Assembly (NCBI RefSeq): GCF_900111255.1
Contig: NZ_FOGP01000008.1
Span: forward strand, 21,798 to 85,797
DNA: 64,000 bases
Source of the DNA: Parafannyhessea umbonata
GTDB taxonomy: Bacteria; Actinomycetota; Coriobacteriia; Coriobacteriales; Atopobiaceae
Reading direction: 5' to 3'
The notes beneath the pieces are model-generated. The model saw only the letters and a program-made list of their open reading frames with translations, did not search any database and was not told the origin of the DNA. Shown here in pieces: positions 24,690 to 39,600 of this stretch; positions within the stretch are counted from its first letter, which is position 1, and every line of letters begins with the position of its first letter. A program made the translations under genes and the position numbers.

Positions 24690-27600
24690 GATGACGTCTT
24701 CGCCTCTGATGCGTCCGTCGCGACTGCTCCCGCGACTGCGCCTGATACGGATGCTGCGGGATCCACGCAGCAGGCGACCGCTCCTTCCGGTGCCGCAATA
24801 TTTGCTCCGTCCTCCGAGGGCAACCAGGCCGCGACTGCTCCCGCGACCTCAGTTACCGGCGTATCTGACGACGCGCTTCCTTCGACCGACCAGGCGGCTT
24901 TGCCTTCCGATACCACGACCGATGCTGCTGGCTCCACCATTGGTGACGCTACCGAGACTGCTCCCTCGGTCGCCTCGCCTGACGTGCAGCTTCAGGAAGA
25001 GGGGGATACCGATGACGACGTCACCATTGACCAACCTGCAGGTTCTGCGCGGTCCGTAGCGGGGGAGAAGAGCTTCTTTTCTGAGGGCGTAGAGGTTCCG
25101 GCTGGTTCGGGGGAGGGTTCCAATGGCCTTCGCTCCACTCCCACGCTCAGCGTTGCCGCCGAGAACTACTCGGACCCCCAGACGTTTACGGGGGAGGACG
25201 GTGTAACCGGGTATTGGACCTTCGTTAACGGTACACTCACTATCGGCTCCAATACCGCCCAAAAGCTGAGGCTTTCCGCCTCCAGCTCAGAGCGTGGCGC
25301 CCTTCCGTGGATGTCTGCCATCACGCCCTCCGATGTTATCGAGATTCGCTTTGTCGGGAAGGTCAATCCTGCCTCTCTTGCTTCGTGGTTTGCAAACTTC
25401 AGCTCCCTCGTCAGCTTTGATGGCGAGGGGCTTCTTGTTACGGGCATCTCCAACTTCTCGAAGATGTTCCAGGGATGCTCCAATCTCGTCAACGTTACGA
25501 ACTTCGTTGGGACGGGCGCTGCCAGTGGGGCGAACCTCTCGGAGATGTTCGACCGTTGCGAGTCTCTAGTCGCCATCGATCTTTCATCCTGGGATTTGTT
25601 TGGGGCCAATAATCGCGTCAACATGCTTAGCGGTCTCAATTCAATCGAGAGCTTTACCGTCGCGAACGATGTAATCCTGAGCGACACAAACTTCGGTGAT
25701 TCAGTAAGTCGCGGTAATACGGCTGGTACTTGGTTTAACAATTCCAACGTTCCTTTTACCACTGGCGAGATTATTGCTAGGTACGCTCAGAAAGTAACCG
25801 AGGCTACTCCCGTTACTTACACATTTAAATATCAGTCACACTTCGTTTCGGATGCAACCATCAGTTGGAGTTATGACACCGAGTCAAAGACCCTTACAAT
25901 CGCAGGCGATTCAAACGCTAGCAATATTATCCTGAACGAGAATTATAACTCTCTGCCTTGGCTTCCCTCCGTCGCGCGCGATACGATTGCTCACATTATT
26001 GTTCAGGGTTCAGTTAAGGCAAGTTCACTTGCTAGTTGGTTTGCCAATTATTCAATCCTCGCATCTTTTGACGGTTCAGGTTTTGTTGTTAACGACGTTT
26101 CGAACTTCACTAGCCTTCTTGAGAATGACTCTGCACTCGTTGAACTGAACCTTACCGGTTGGGTTATGAATTCAGTTTCGAATCTGAACCTTGCTGATAT
26201 GTTCAAGGGTGTTTCGAACCTCAATTCAATTACTCTTTCGAAGAATGCAGTTCTTACTAGTTCAGGTTTTGCGAACGATGGATTCAATTTGAATCGTGAA
26301 GCTACTGACGGAACTTGGGATGCTAGCATTGCCGATTGGTTTGGAACTTCAAGCAATGTTGCGAGTCGCTACACGGGTTCAAACGTTCTTCTCCCCAACG
26401 ATTCAATTACTTACACGTGGCATGCGGGACAGCGCGGCGGTCGTTTCTCCGACAATGACAATGCATGGTGGAAATATGATTCAAATAAACTTACCCTCGG
26501 CGCCGACGGCGGAGCCAACAAGTCCGTAACTCTTTCCAGTCGTGAGAGCGCGCCCTGGCTTGTTGAAGGAAAGGTTACCGTCAAGCAGGTTCGTGAAGTT
26601 CTTTCCACTGGCAATCTTGCGCCTACGTCTCTTGCGTCTTGGTTCAGCTCCTACACCAATCTTGAGTCCTTCGACGGACGCGGTCTCGATGTTTCTGGCA
26701 CAACTGATTTCTCGGAACTCTTTAGGGGTTCTTCGGTTAAGGTAATCAACCTTGATGGCTGGGACATGTCTTCGGCCACCTCCGATGCAGATATGTTTAC
26801 CGGGACCACCAACCTCTCGACGCTAACGCTTGGTCCCGATGTCCGACTTGGTGCCACTTCTGGCCTTGGCATTACTCTTGCGAGCCATACTCCCGCTGAT
26901 GGCTCCTGGGTTACCGATGACAAGGCTTGGTTTGGGTCTGGTGACAACCTGATTAGCCGTTATGCTTCGGGGTCGCAGGATGCTACTTATATATATGTGT
27001 GGTCTCGTGGCATGTTCTCCGGACGATTCGTCTCCAATGACAACGTCTACTGGCTCTTCGATCCCGGTGAGTCGAACATTGGCACTCTGACTATTGGCGT
27101 TGGCGACGTCAATTCCCCTCTGGGCAAGAATGTTTCTGAGCCCTATGATCAGCTCCCCTGGCTCAGCGTTCTGGCTGATCTTCGCCAGATTCGCATCGTC
27201 GAATTCCTCGACGGTGTCACTCCCGAGAATCCTGTCGCCTGGTTTAACTCGACTAACAGCGACGGCTATTCCGCTCATCTGTATACCGGCATCATGTCTT
27301 TTAACGGTTCTGGCCTCGACGCGAGCGCGGCTACGAGCTTCGCATACTTCCTTCGTGGTTGCCACACGCTCTCGACGCTCTCCGGACTCGAGAATTGGGA
27401 TATGTCGGGCGTTACCTCCATCTCGGGAATGCTTGACGGCTGCGGATCCCTCACGTCGGTTGAGGGTCTGGCTAATTGGGACGTCTCTCAGGTGAGCGAT
27501 TTCTCGTATCTTCTCCGTAACGATAAGGACCTCGTCTCGATTACCGCCCTTTCGGGTTGGGATGTTAGGGCTGCCCTCGACTTCACGGAACTCTTTAGGG

Positions 27601-30600
27601 ATGCTAAGGCTGCCACGACGATTGATCTATCAGGCTGGCAGATGCCCGATGTGATGCGTACCAATATGTTTAGTGGTGTCGACAACCTGGTCTCTTTTAT
27701 CATCAATGACACCGTCAAGCTTGATGGAACCGGATTCGACTCCAATGCCTCTCGTGCGAACGACGTGGGAAGTTGGGAGCGCGATGACGCCGCATCGGCC
27801 GCTGGGACCGATCCGTGGTTCGGCAATACCTCCGACCTCGCCAAGCGCTACGACTCCACACGCCTTTCGAGCCCCAACTACTCTGGCATCGCGACGTATA
27901 CCTGGAAGCCTGGAAATATTCGCGGGCGCTTTGCCTCGAATGACAACGCATGGTGGAAGTGGGATTCCGAAGGCAAGGTCCTTACGCTCGGCACGACATT
28001 CCAGAGCGCAGGATATGATGGCCAGGTCGAGGAGGTCTACACTGCGCAGCCTTGGAAGACCGTCCTTGGACGTGAGTTTGTCAACAACAATGTCCACCAG
28101 ATTGTCATCGAGGCCGGTGCCGACCTTGAGCCCACCCACCTCGACCGTTGGTTTATGGAGTATTGGGCTTTGGAGAAGATCGAGGCCCATGGCCTGAAGA
28201 TTCATTCCAACTCAACCTTTGAGAAGCTCTTCTACGATGATGGCTATCTCTCTTCCGTGCTAGGCCTCGGCACCTGGGACGTCTCCACTGTCTCCTCCAT
28301 GAAGTCCATGTTTGAGGACAATGATTCACTGACGACACTAGGTGGGGTTAGTGGGTGGAATACGGCTTCGCTCACTGATGTCTCCAACATGTTTAAGGGT
28401 GACGGTGAGCTCTACACGCTCACTGACATCTACTCCTGGGACGTCTCGGGGGTTACGACCTTTGACAGCTTCCTTTCCGGGGCCGCCAAGCTCGAGACGC
28501 TTAACATCTCCGGTTGGAATATGGACTCTGGCGCGAGTCGAGACGACATGTTCCTGGGGTGCAAGTCGCTTAAGACCGTCACGCTTGGCGATGGTGTCGG
28601 TCTCGAGGGCTCGGGCTTCTCGGATTACGAACTCGACAATACGCGTGAGCCTTCCGACGGCTCGTGGTCTACGACCGGCAATGCCTGGTTTGGTAGCACA
28701 TCTAATATAGTTGCCCGTTACCAGAACGACCATTCCGGGCGAGGTTCGGGCCTAGGCGAGCAGATCTACAGCTGGAACGCCAATGTCCTGTCCGGTCGCT
28801 TCGAGAACGACTATACCTGGTGGACTTTCTCTGGCGGCAGGCTTGCCATTGGTGCCGAGTCCACGATTCCCGCCGGAGAGACTAACGTCATCGCCGAGGT
28901 CCATACGGCTCAGACGCCCATGCCATGGCTGGCCGCAATCGGCTCGACGGACCGCGTCACCGCCGTCTCGTCCAATAGTGCCAATATGTTCCAAGCCACG
29001 GATCCCACAAGCTGGTTCGCGGGCTATAAGAGTCTCGCGAGCTTCGACGGGCAGGGCTTCGATGTGTCTGCCAACACAACGCTCGCGAATATGTTCTCCG
29101 GCTGCTCGGCGCTCTCGACCGTGACCGGCCTTGGCGGCTGGGACGTGAGCGGCGTTACGAGCCTCGCCGGCATGTTCGATGGGGCGAGCTCCCTCAGGAC
29201 TATATCTGGCCTTGACCAGTGGACCACGTCCTCGCTTGAGACGGTCGCCAACATGTTCCGCAACGCCTCGTCGCTCACCAGTCTTGTTGACGTTGCGGTT
29301 TGGGACGTCTCTGGTGTCACCACATTCGAAGGCTTCCTGTCGGGGGCGACCTCCCTGCAGACGCTAGACATCTCCGGCTGGGTGATGGATGCCGGCTCGA
29401 CCCGCACCAACATGTTCCTCAACTGTCGCTCGCTTTCGCTAGTGACGCTCGGAAATGGTGTCATCCTTGAGGGAACGGGGCTCGATAACGTCAATCTCGG
29501 CAAGGTTGCTGGCCAGAACAAGTACTCCCGCGATCCCAACGCGGGGTCATGGCTTACGACTGACGAGACTTGGTTCGGCTCTTCGACCAACCTCAACGCG
29601 CGCTATGGGACATCATCAGCAACCAACGGCCACAAAGTGGGGGAGAAGACCTATCGTTGGGTTGGCGGCCGCTACTCCGGCAGGTTCCCCAGCAACGACA
29701 ACGCATGGTGGATATATGACTACAATTCCGGGCTCCTGACCATTGGAGCGGGCAAGACGGCCGACAACGAGGATCTCACGGTCTCCGAGCTCTCAAACGA
29801 GCTCCCATGGACTACGGTCACGGTCTTCAACATAGTCAGCCGCATCTACTCCGTCTCGAGTACGGGCGGTATTGCCCCAGACAACCTATACTCTTGGTTT
29901 GCAGGCTATTCGAACCTGGCGACGTTTAGCGGCTCAGGCATGGACGTCTCTGGCACGACATCGTTTGCCAATATGTTCCAGAATGACGGAAAGCTCACCA
30001 CGGTCTCCCTTGAGAATTGGCAAAACCAGGAGGGCGCAAGCCGCAGCGGCATGTTTTCCGGGTGCGGCATCCTCGCGACCATTACGCTCTCCGATGACTC
30101 GATTATCTATGGGTCCGGAATCAACGGACTCTCGTCTCGCGCAAATACGCTTGGCATCTGGGTGCTCTCGGATGGTGCCACAGAGGTCTGGTTTGACTGT
30201 TCTGCCGAGCTCGAGAAGCGCTATGGAACCTCGGCAGTCCTGAATGAGCGCTTCGGTGTCGGCGCAACGCGCCCGACGGGAGTGCTTACCTATCACTGGG
30301 ACGGCAACAGGCTTGGCGGAAGGTTCCCCTCCAACCAGAACGCCTGGTGGGTCTTCTATCGCGAGGTCCAGGCCAACGGAAGCAAGGCTGGAACCCTTAC
30401 GGTCGGTGCGGTCAGCACGGCCGACAACCGTGTCGTCAACGAGTATAGTGACGGCACCTCACGCCATGTCATGCCGTGGGCGAGTGCCATTTCCACGCTC
30501 ACTCGCATCACTAAGGTCACCTCTGAAGGCGGTATTTCACCTCTCTCCATGGAGGGATGGTTCCAGGGCCTCACCAAGCTGACATCGTTCGACGCCATCG

Positions 30601-33600
30601 GCATCAACTCGAGTCGCACCGAGAGCATGAAGAACCTCTTCTACGGGGACAGCTCCCTGACGACCTTCCTAAATCTCTCCAATTGGAACGGCGTCAATCG
30701 CGTCCAGACGTTCGAGAATGCGTTTGCCGGACTCACCTCGCTTGTCAGCCTGACTGACGTCTCGGGTTGGCAGGTCGACGGCGCTACCTGCTATGACGGC
30801 ATGTTTATGGGAGATAACAAGCTCGAGACGCTCGACATTCGTAATTGGGACATGGACCTTTCTCCGACGCGTCTTGCCATCACGTATAAGGATATGTTTA
30901 CGGGCCTCGAGTCCCTCCTTCACATCACGGTGAGTGACGGGGTCGTTCTGGATGCTGATGACGAGGGCTTCGGAAACGAGCTCGTAAAGCACGGAGCAAA
31001 ATGGGGAACCTGGTCACGTAGCGGCGAGTCCCTTGGCAACACCGACAGCCTCGCCGCTCGCTATCAGCAGAACACGCGCACTTCTCCCACGTACTACACC
31101 GCAACGTACGATTGGAACGAGGGCGTTCTACTGGGCACCTTCCTCTCTAACGACAACGTCTGGTGGCACTACGACAACGGCAAACTCTCTGTGGGCATCT
31201 CCGACCCGACGCGTGACGGGATCGTGACCGAATATGATGACGGCACCGAGGACCATATGCTGCCGTGGCGCGTCCTCCTTGATGACGTTAACGACCCCAA
31301 TGGCGTTACCGAGGTTTCGTCGTTCTGGTACGATTCTGCGTCAAGGGGCAAGGTCGTGCCCGTCAATTTCCAGCGTTGGTTCTATGATTACCGCCTGCTC
31401 GAGACCTTTGACGGGACCGTCTTCGACTTCTCGTCCGTCACTTCGATGGAGTCCATGTTCCAGGGCGACACCAGACTTACGAGCATTACGGGCATCTCGG
31501 GATGGAACACGAGCAACCTCACTACGATCAAGAATGTCTTCTACGGGACGACCAGCCTCAGCACGCTCTCGGATCTCTCGGGCTGGAACACCTCGGGCGT
31601 TACTGACTTCAGCGGCGCGTTCTACAACGATTCCCTTCTGACCGAGCTCGACCTGCACAGCTGGTCGATGGACGACGCCGATTCGAGGACCAACATGCTT
31701 GCGGGCTGTTCTGGAATTCGCAGGCTGATCCTGAGCGAGAGCGTCCTGATGGATGACGCGGGCTTCGAAGATACACTCGTCGGACTCGGCAACACCAACG
31801 GCATGTGGCTGCTCGAGAGCTCTGCTGGTGACTGGATCTGGTTCGATACGACTAGCCGTCTCTCTGACCGCTATGCTTCGACAGCGACTAACCCCACGGG
31901 CAAGCTTACCTATAACTGGGACGGAAACCATCTGGGCGGCAGGTTCCTCTCCAACGGAAACGCGTGGTGGATCTACACCAAGTCTGGTGCCGGAACGGGG
32001 CTGCTCCAGATTGGCGTGGACGGCGGAGACCTTGGAGCCAACGGAACCCACGTGACCGAGACGGCGCTGGGGATGGGTGACTCCGCGCTTCCCTGGACTA
32101 AGCCCAGCTCCGGCAACGTCAACGTTGCCATCGTTCCCGCCGTGAGCGTGACGTCCGTCACCACTAAGACTGCCACGAGCGGCTACCTCAAGATGGACGA
32201 CCTTTCGAGCTGGTTTAAGAATTACACCAGCCTCGTGTCCTTCGACGGAGAGGGTTTCGACACGAGCGTCTGCCTCGGCATGGCGTCCGTCTTCGAGAAT
32301 GATCTTAGGCTCCAAAGCGTCACGGGCATCTCCGACTGGGACACCTCCGAGATGACAAGCTTTGCCTCTGCATTTAAGGGAACTTCGGCCCTGTCCGCTC
32401 TCGATTCCCTCTCGGGCTTCTCGACCGGAAATGTTGAGGACTTCTCCTCGATGTTCCAAGGAGCTTCGTCTCTGCGATACGTGACCGGTATCTCTCAATG
32501 GGATACTACCAAGGCGACTACCTTTAACAACATGTTTAGGGGCATGTCCTCCGTTCTTGCGCTCGACTTCAGCGGGTGGGACATGACCGCGAGTAACGGT
32601 CGCGCGACCGCCCCCACGGTTTCGGGCTTCCTGACGGGGTGCGTCTCCCTCACCAAGATGACACTTGGCGACAAGTTTAACCCCGACGCCGACGGTCCCA
32701 CCTACGCGCTCGTGGTCGAGAGTGCCCACAACTATACGCGCTATGCTACGGGCCTCGGCGTGAACACCTGGTACGTCTACTCACCTGGGGCCACCAGCCT
32801 CACGGTGACCTTTAGCTCGGATCCCTACTACAAGATGGGCTACAGGACCTGGTACTACAACGGTTACCATGCCGATACGGTCACCATCTATAACAGGAAC
32901 GGCGTTTCACAGGGCAGCTGGAGTCGAAGCACCATGACCGGCGTCACACTGACCGTCCAGGGTGACACGCTTTATATCGTCATGACCGTCGAGGATAACG
33001 TCGAGGCCGTCGGCTTTAACCTGACCGTTACGTCCGATCACAACATCTACCAGCTCCTCGGCTCCTCGGCCACCCAGGGCAAGACCCAGGGCGTTACTTC
33101 GCGAGGCGTCTGGAAGCGCGGGGAAGACGGTTGGATGGGATCCTGGCAGGAGCTCATGACTTCGTATGCCGGCCACGGTGGAGCTGCATCGCAGGGCATA
33201 TACGAGCTCTCTATCGGGGAGATTGCGGGTCGCTTCGGGTCCAATGACGATACCTGGTGGCATTATGCCAACGGCGAGCTTGCGCTTCATGGCACAGGCG
33301 TCGCCGCCGACAGCCAGGTGAATGAGGTCGCATCTGGCGTCACCGTTGAGGGGGCCTCCACCATCCCCTGGGACTTCCTGCGCTCCTGGAACACCACGAG
33401 GACCAGTCACGGCTTGCAGTCTTACATTTATTCGGTCGTCTCTGACGGCAGCCTAGCGCCCACCAACATTCAGTCCTGGTTCTCCACCTACAGCAACGTG
33501 GTCACCATCGATATGAGCGGCGTCGTGACGGGGTATGCGACGAACTTCTCCAACCTGTTCTCGAACAACCCCGCCCTCACAACGGTCAGTGGGCTTGGCG

Positions 33601-36600
33601 ACTGGGATACCTCTGGCGTCACAACCATGGCTTCGATGTTCCAAAGCGACGGCGTGCTCTCGTCTGTCGGAGACATGTCCGATTGGGATGTCTCCGGAGT
33701 TGTCGACTTCTCGTCCATGTTCCGCGATGACGCGTCCTTCTACGACCTGTTGGGCTTGGCCTCTTGGCAGATCAACCAGTCCGAGGACGTCATCATGGCA
33801 TCCATGTTCCGCAACACCGCGATTGAGGCGGTCGATAACCTTGCCACCTGGAACACTACCCGCGTGACCTCGATGGAGTCCATGTTCCGCAACGCAATCC
33901 ACCTTGCGAATGCGGTTGGTCTCGTAAATTGGAACGTCGTCGGCACAGACCTTTCGAACATGTTTAACATGCTTAACTCGTTGACGGGTGCCGACAACGC
34001 CGTCACCGTCCTGGACACTGTCGACCTCTCCAAGTGGCGCATGGACCAGGCGACAAGCGTCTCTAACATGCTTGCTGGCGCTCACGCTCTCTCGACGGTC
34101 AAGGTCTCTGACAACTTTACTATTCTTGCCGGAACCGGATTTACGGACAGTCTCCTGGGTCGCGGGGTTGTCGACGGCGCCTGGGAAAGGAACGACGCCA
34201 AGTGGTTTGACAGCACCTCCGCTCTTGCCGCGCTATACACGGCGGACGGTGCCGCCTTCGCGGGGACCTACGAGTACGTCTGGTCCAATGAGCCCGGCGG
34301 CCGCTTCAGGTACGGCTCGGGCATTACCAACACCTGGTGGCGTTATCACGAGAGCAACCAGACCCTGACCATCGGCACTACCGAGGTCGTCGGGGCTGAC
34401 TTTACCGTCGACGACAAGGCGATCAACGGGACCACCGAGATCCCGGCCGGACTCCCGTGGAACGCGCTCATTTCCAACATTCGCCACATCGTCGTCCGCG
34501 GCGGCATCAAGCTCACGAACCCCGAGGGTTGGTTTAAGGATTACGCAAACCTGATTGACTTCGACGGCACGGGCCTGCGTTTCTCCGACCAGTTCGACGG
34601 ATCCATCGCGAGCCTGTTCGAGAATGACCCCAACCTTACGACCATCACGGGCATTGGCGCCTGGCCCACCGAGCGCTTCACCTCCCTCGCCAACCTCTTC
34701 AAGGATGACGCGAGTCTCTCTACCATCGATGGTATCGAGCTGTGGACCAACACCTCCAACGTCGAGAGTCTGGCAAGCACCTTCCGGGGTACTTCTTCGC
34801 TCACGGATCTCTCTTACCTCCGCAACTGGGACGTCAGCAAGGTCGAGTCCTTCTCCCACACCTTCGACGGCTGCCGTGCGCTCAACTCCGTCGAGTACAT
34901 CAACGGCTGGAATACCTCCTCCGCCCTCGACATGAGCTATATGTTTGCGAATGACACGTCTCTCTCTGAGGTCGTGCTGACCTCTCCCACGTGGGACACC
35001 TCCAACGTGACCACGTTCGCCTACATGTTCAGCGGTGACACCCTGCTCACCAACCTCAACATCTCGAGCTGGGACATGCGTGCGAGCATTCCCACGAGCG
35101 GCGGACGAACCGGCTTCCTCAACAACTGCTCCGGCCTCTCGACGGTGACGTTCGGGCAGAACGTCGTTCTTTCCGAGAGCGGCTCCACCTCCACTTCCAC
35201 CAACAGCACGGGGTTCGGACAGGCCCTCTCCGGGCATGCGGCGGCGAACGGCCGCTGGCAGCTGCGCGGTGGCTATTGGTTCGACGGCACCGCCAACCTC
35301 GCGGACCGCTATGCCGCAGACGTGACGCGCCCTGCCGAGACCATGACGTACGACTGGCAGAACGGGCAGCCTGGAGGCCACTTCCTGGCCAACAGTGGAG
35401 CTACGACCACAAATAGCTCCGCGTGGTGGACCTATGATCCGTTCACAAGGACGCTCACCTTCGGCGTTGACGCGAACAGCACGAACCTGGACGTCTACGA
35501 GACACGCGACCAGCTTCCGTGGCTCAAGTACAGTGTTGCCGTTGCCGGCAATACCAACAACGTCGTCGCCCGCAGCAACATCGCGCCCCACAATCCCGCC
35601 AGCTGGTTCTACGGGTACGGAAACCTCGTCACGTTCGACGGTGGCGCGATGGATCCCTCCAAGGCCACGAGCTTCTATCGCATGTTCCGCGACTGCACCG
35701 GCCTCACGACGCTCACGGGCATTTCCAACTGGGACCTTGCCGACGCCACGGACCTCACCGAGATGTTCTGCAACGCGCGCTCCCTCGCCAACCTCTCCGG
35801 AATCGCCAATTGGGACGTCTCAAACGTCATCAACATGACCTCGTTCCTCTACGATGCCAACGCGCTCACTGATGCCAGTGCCATCAGCAACTGGGATGTC
35901 TCGAACGTGACATCCTTCTCCCATTTCCTCTATCACCCCGATTCGCTGCGCGTGGTCGACTTCTCCGGTTGGAACATGTCCACCTCTGCGGACTTCACCA
36001 ACATGCTCTACAATGCAACGCTCCTCGACACGATTACACTCGGCCCGACCTCCATCGTCTGGACGGGACTTTCCGACATCAGCTCCAGAAACGATGACGA
36101 CGGACGCTGGTACCTGTCCTCCTACACCTGGTTTGGTAATTCGAGCGCCATCGAGGGGCTCTACGAGCACACGCTCGATTCCGCCTCGCGCCTGGCGGCG
36201 GTCTACTCGCAGGTTGGTGCCGCTAACGGCTCTGACCTCACGTTCTACTGGGACGGTTCCAACCTCGGTGGGCGCTTCTCCAATCTCAATACCTGGTGGC
36301 GCTATAACAAGAGCACTCACGTTCTGACGATTGGTGCCGACTACGGCGGTGACAGAAACATCACCGAGACTTCCTCCCAGCTCCCCTGGGCCACCGTCCC
36401 CGGCCGCGCCAACGTGTACACCATCAACTCCGAGGGCAATGCGAATCTCCTCAACCCTTCTGGTTGGTTTGCGAACTACTCGAACCTCACTTCCTTCGAC
36501 GGCGAGCTCATGAATGTCAGCGGCGCGACCGATCTCTCGCTGATGTTCGCCAACGACCCTCGCCTGACGACAGTCAGCAACGTCGACGGGTGGAACACCT

Positions 36601-39600
36601 CCAGCGCCACGACGATCTCCGGGCTCCTTCGCGGTGACACCGGCCTGGCGAACAACTACGCCTTTACCGCCTGGGACACGAGTTCGGTCTCCGACTTCTC
36701 CAACGTCTTTGCGGGCGATTCGGGCATGACTGCTATCGATCTCACGGGCTGGGACATGAGCGAGGCCACGACTGTCGACGGCATGCTCTCTGGCGTTACG
36801 GGGCTTGACACAATCATTCTCGACGAGCAGAACGTGCTCGATGATGACGATGCCTTCGATGCGACCGCGACCTCCGGCCTCGACGACACGCTCTCTGGGC
36901 GCACTTCGAAGGACGGCCGCTGGGTTCTCGCCGACGGCACGTGGTTCGACGGCTCGCCCCGCCTTTCTCGCCTCTATCCCCTCGGCGGAAACAGCCGAGG
37001 CGACGCTCTCATCTACACCTGGGACGACACGAAGCTGGGTGGCCGCTTCCACTCTGACGAGCTCGCCTGGTGGTACTACACCAAGGCCACGAGGGTCCTG
37101 ACCCTCGGAACCCAGGATGACCAACGCGTCGAGGTAAGCGAGAAGTACGACGAGCTTCCTTGGCTCAGCATCGTGACCCTCGCCGACGTCCTCGGTGTCA
37201 CGTCCCAGGGGCAGATCGTCCTTCCCGAGGACGCGTCGCTTTGGTTTGCCAGCTCTCCCTATGCTTCCAAGGAGATGCTCTCCGCTGCCAACAAGACCCT
37301 CTCCGTCTGGACGCGAGACCATGGCAACATCTCACTGAGTGGCGATGGGGAGATCTCCATCTATAGCGATAGCGGCTGGGAGAATGCGTACACGCAAATC
37401 GCCCTCGAGCTGACGGCGGGGAAGACCTACACGCTCATGCTCTACATGAAGGGTGACGCGTACACGCGCCTCGACAACAGCGGCCTTCCTGGCGTCGAGG
37501 TCAACCGTTATGCGGTTCGCGGCGACACACGCGGCAGCCGCGTGGCCGTGATCCCCTTCCTCGAGTCCGGCGCCTCTTCCTACCAGCGTCGTTTCGTGAC
37601 GTTCACAGCTCCATACACCGGGCGATTCTACCTGGGCATCTGTGGTGGCGCAATCGCTGACACGAGGAGGACGTACAGGTTCTCGGTAAAGGACCTCTCG
37701 CTCATCGAGGAACCCGGATACATCGCCATGACCTCCTTCAATGGGCAGGGTCTCGACGTCTCGTGCGTTGAGAACCTGAGCGGCTTCTTCGACGGAGACA
37801 TCTCTCTCAACAGCATTAGCCACACCTCCACCTGGGACGTCAGCAACGTGAGTGACTTCTCGAACGTCTTTAGGGACAACGAGAGCCTTGCCGACCTCTC
37901 GAACATCACGCGCTGGCAGCTAAGCTCGGCTGCCACCATGAGCGGCATGTTCTCCCAGATGGACTCCCTTGCGAGCAACGCGGCCATTGCCTCCTGGAAC
38001 GTCAGCGGCGTTACCGACTTCTCCGACCTCTTCAAGGACGACTTCAAGCTTACGAACCTCGACATTTCCAGCTGGAACATGACCTCTGCGCAGGAAACCT
38101 CCGGCATGCTCGACGGGTGCACGAGCATCCAAACGATTGTCGCCGGACGGAGCTCAGTCATAGACCAGGGCCTCACCGACTCGCTCTCTGGCCGCGGGCC
38201 CTCGGACGGCATGTGGAAGCTTGAGGACCTCGGCTGGTTCGACTGCTCCTCGAGGCTCGCATCCCGCTATCCTGCCCGCGCCGCCGGCAGCGATTTCACC
38301 TCTCAGCTCACCTACGTGTGGGACCCCAACTTCCGCGGCGGTCGCTTTACGCCCAATGGCAACACTTGGTGGCTCTACGAGAACGCAACGAGCCAGCTGA
38401 TCTTGGGTGCAGACGGAGGTGCCGAGAAGTCCGTGGCCATGTCTGCCGATGACCTTCCCTGGATTGACGTCGTTGGGCTCGCGAATATTACTTCCGTGGG
38501 CAGCAGGGGAGGAATCGTGCTCTCGACCCCGTCGGGCTGGTTTGCGGGATACGACAATCTCACGTCCTTCGATGGCTCCCAGATGGACGTCGTGGGCGCC
38601 ACGGACCTTAGCAACCTGTTCGCTGGTGACTCCATGCTCGATACCCTTGCCGGCGTGAGGGACTGGGACACCAGTTCGGTCACTGATTTTTCCGGTGTCT
38701 TCAAGGGTGTTAGCGCTCTCACGAACGAGGGCGGCTTCTACCAGCTTGACGGCTGGTCTACGGTCTCCGCCACCGACTTCAGCTCCATGTTCGAGGGCGC
38801 CTCGGGCCTGAGCGACCTTACGCCTCTGGCAAGGTGGGCGACCGGCAACGTTCAGAACTTCTCGTCCATGTTTAAGGATTGCGTCTCTCTCGAGGACCAG
38901 TCGCCCATCCGTAACTGGAACACCGCCGCCGCCAATAACATGAGCTACATGTTTGCGGGATGCTCCAACCTCAAGTACCTCGACCTCTCGCAGTGGAACA
39001 TGAAGGGGCGGGGCATGAGCCTGACGGGCATGCTCGACGGCTGCGGGGATCTCACCCAGATCAAGACGGGCGAAAGCACGGTGCTTGCCGGCACGGGTCT
39101 CTCCGACAACCTCGAGGGCCATGGCAAGAGCGACGGTTCTTGGAGCCGCGATGACTCCGCCGCAGCGGTTGACGGTGTGTGGGCCGACAGCTCGTCGAAG
39201 CTTGCGGACCTCTATCCCGCGGGCGGCAACAGCCTGACGCCCGCGACCTACACCTGGGAAGAGGTCGTCCGCGGGCGCTTTGACTCCAACCAGGGCGTCT
39301 GGTGGGAGTACAACCTCAACACGCATACCCTGACCATCGGCTATGACGGAACTGACGGCAACACGCACGTGCAAGAGGATGCCAACCACCTGCCGTGGGG
39401 CTCGCTGGCTCCGCCCGATGCCGGCGGGCAGGGCATCAAGTCCGTTCTGCAGAAGCTCGTCTTCCAAGACAGCTCCCTCAACGTCGACGGACTTAAGGTC
39501 GAGGTCGATAATCCCGCTGGGTGGTTTGCGGGCTACAGCGCGATGACCGAGGCCGACGTGGCAAGCATGGACGTAAGCGCCGCGACCTCGCTTGCCGGTA

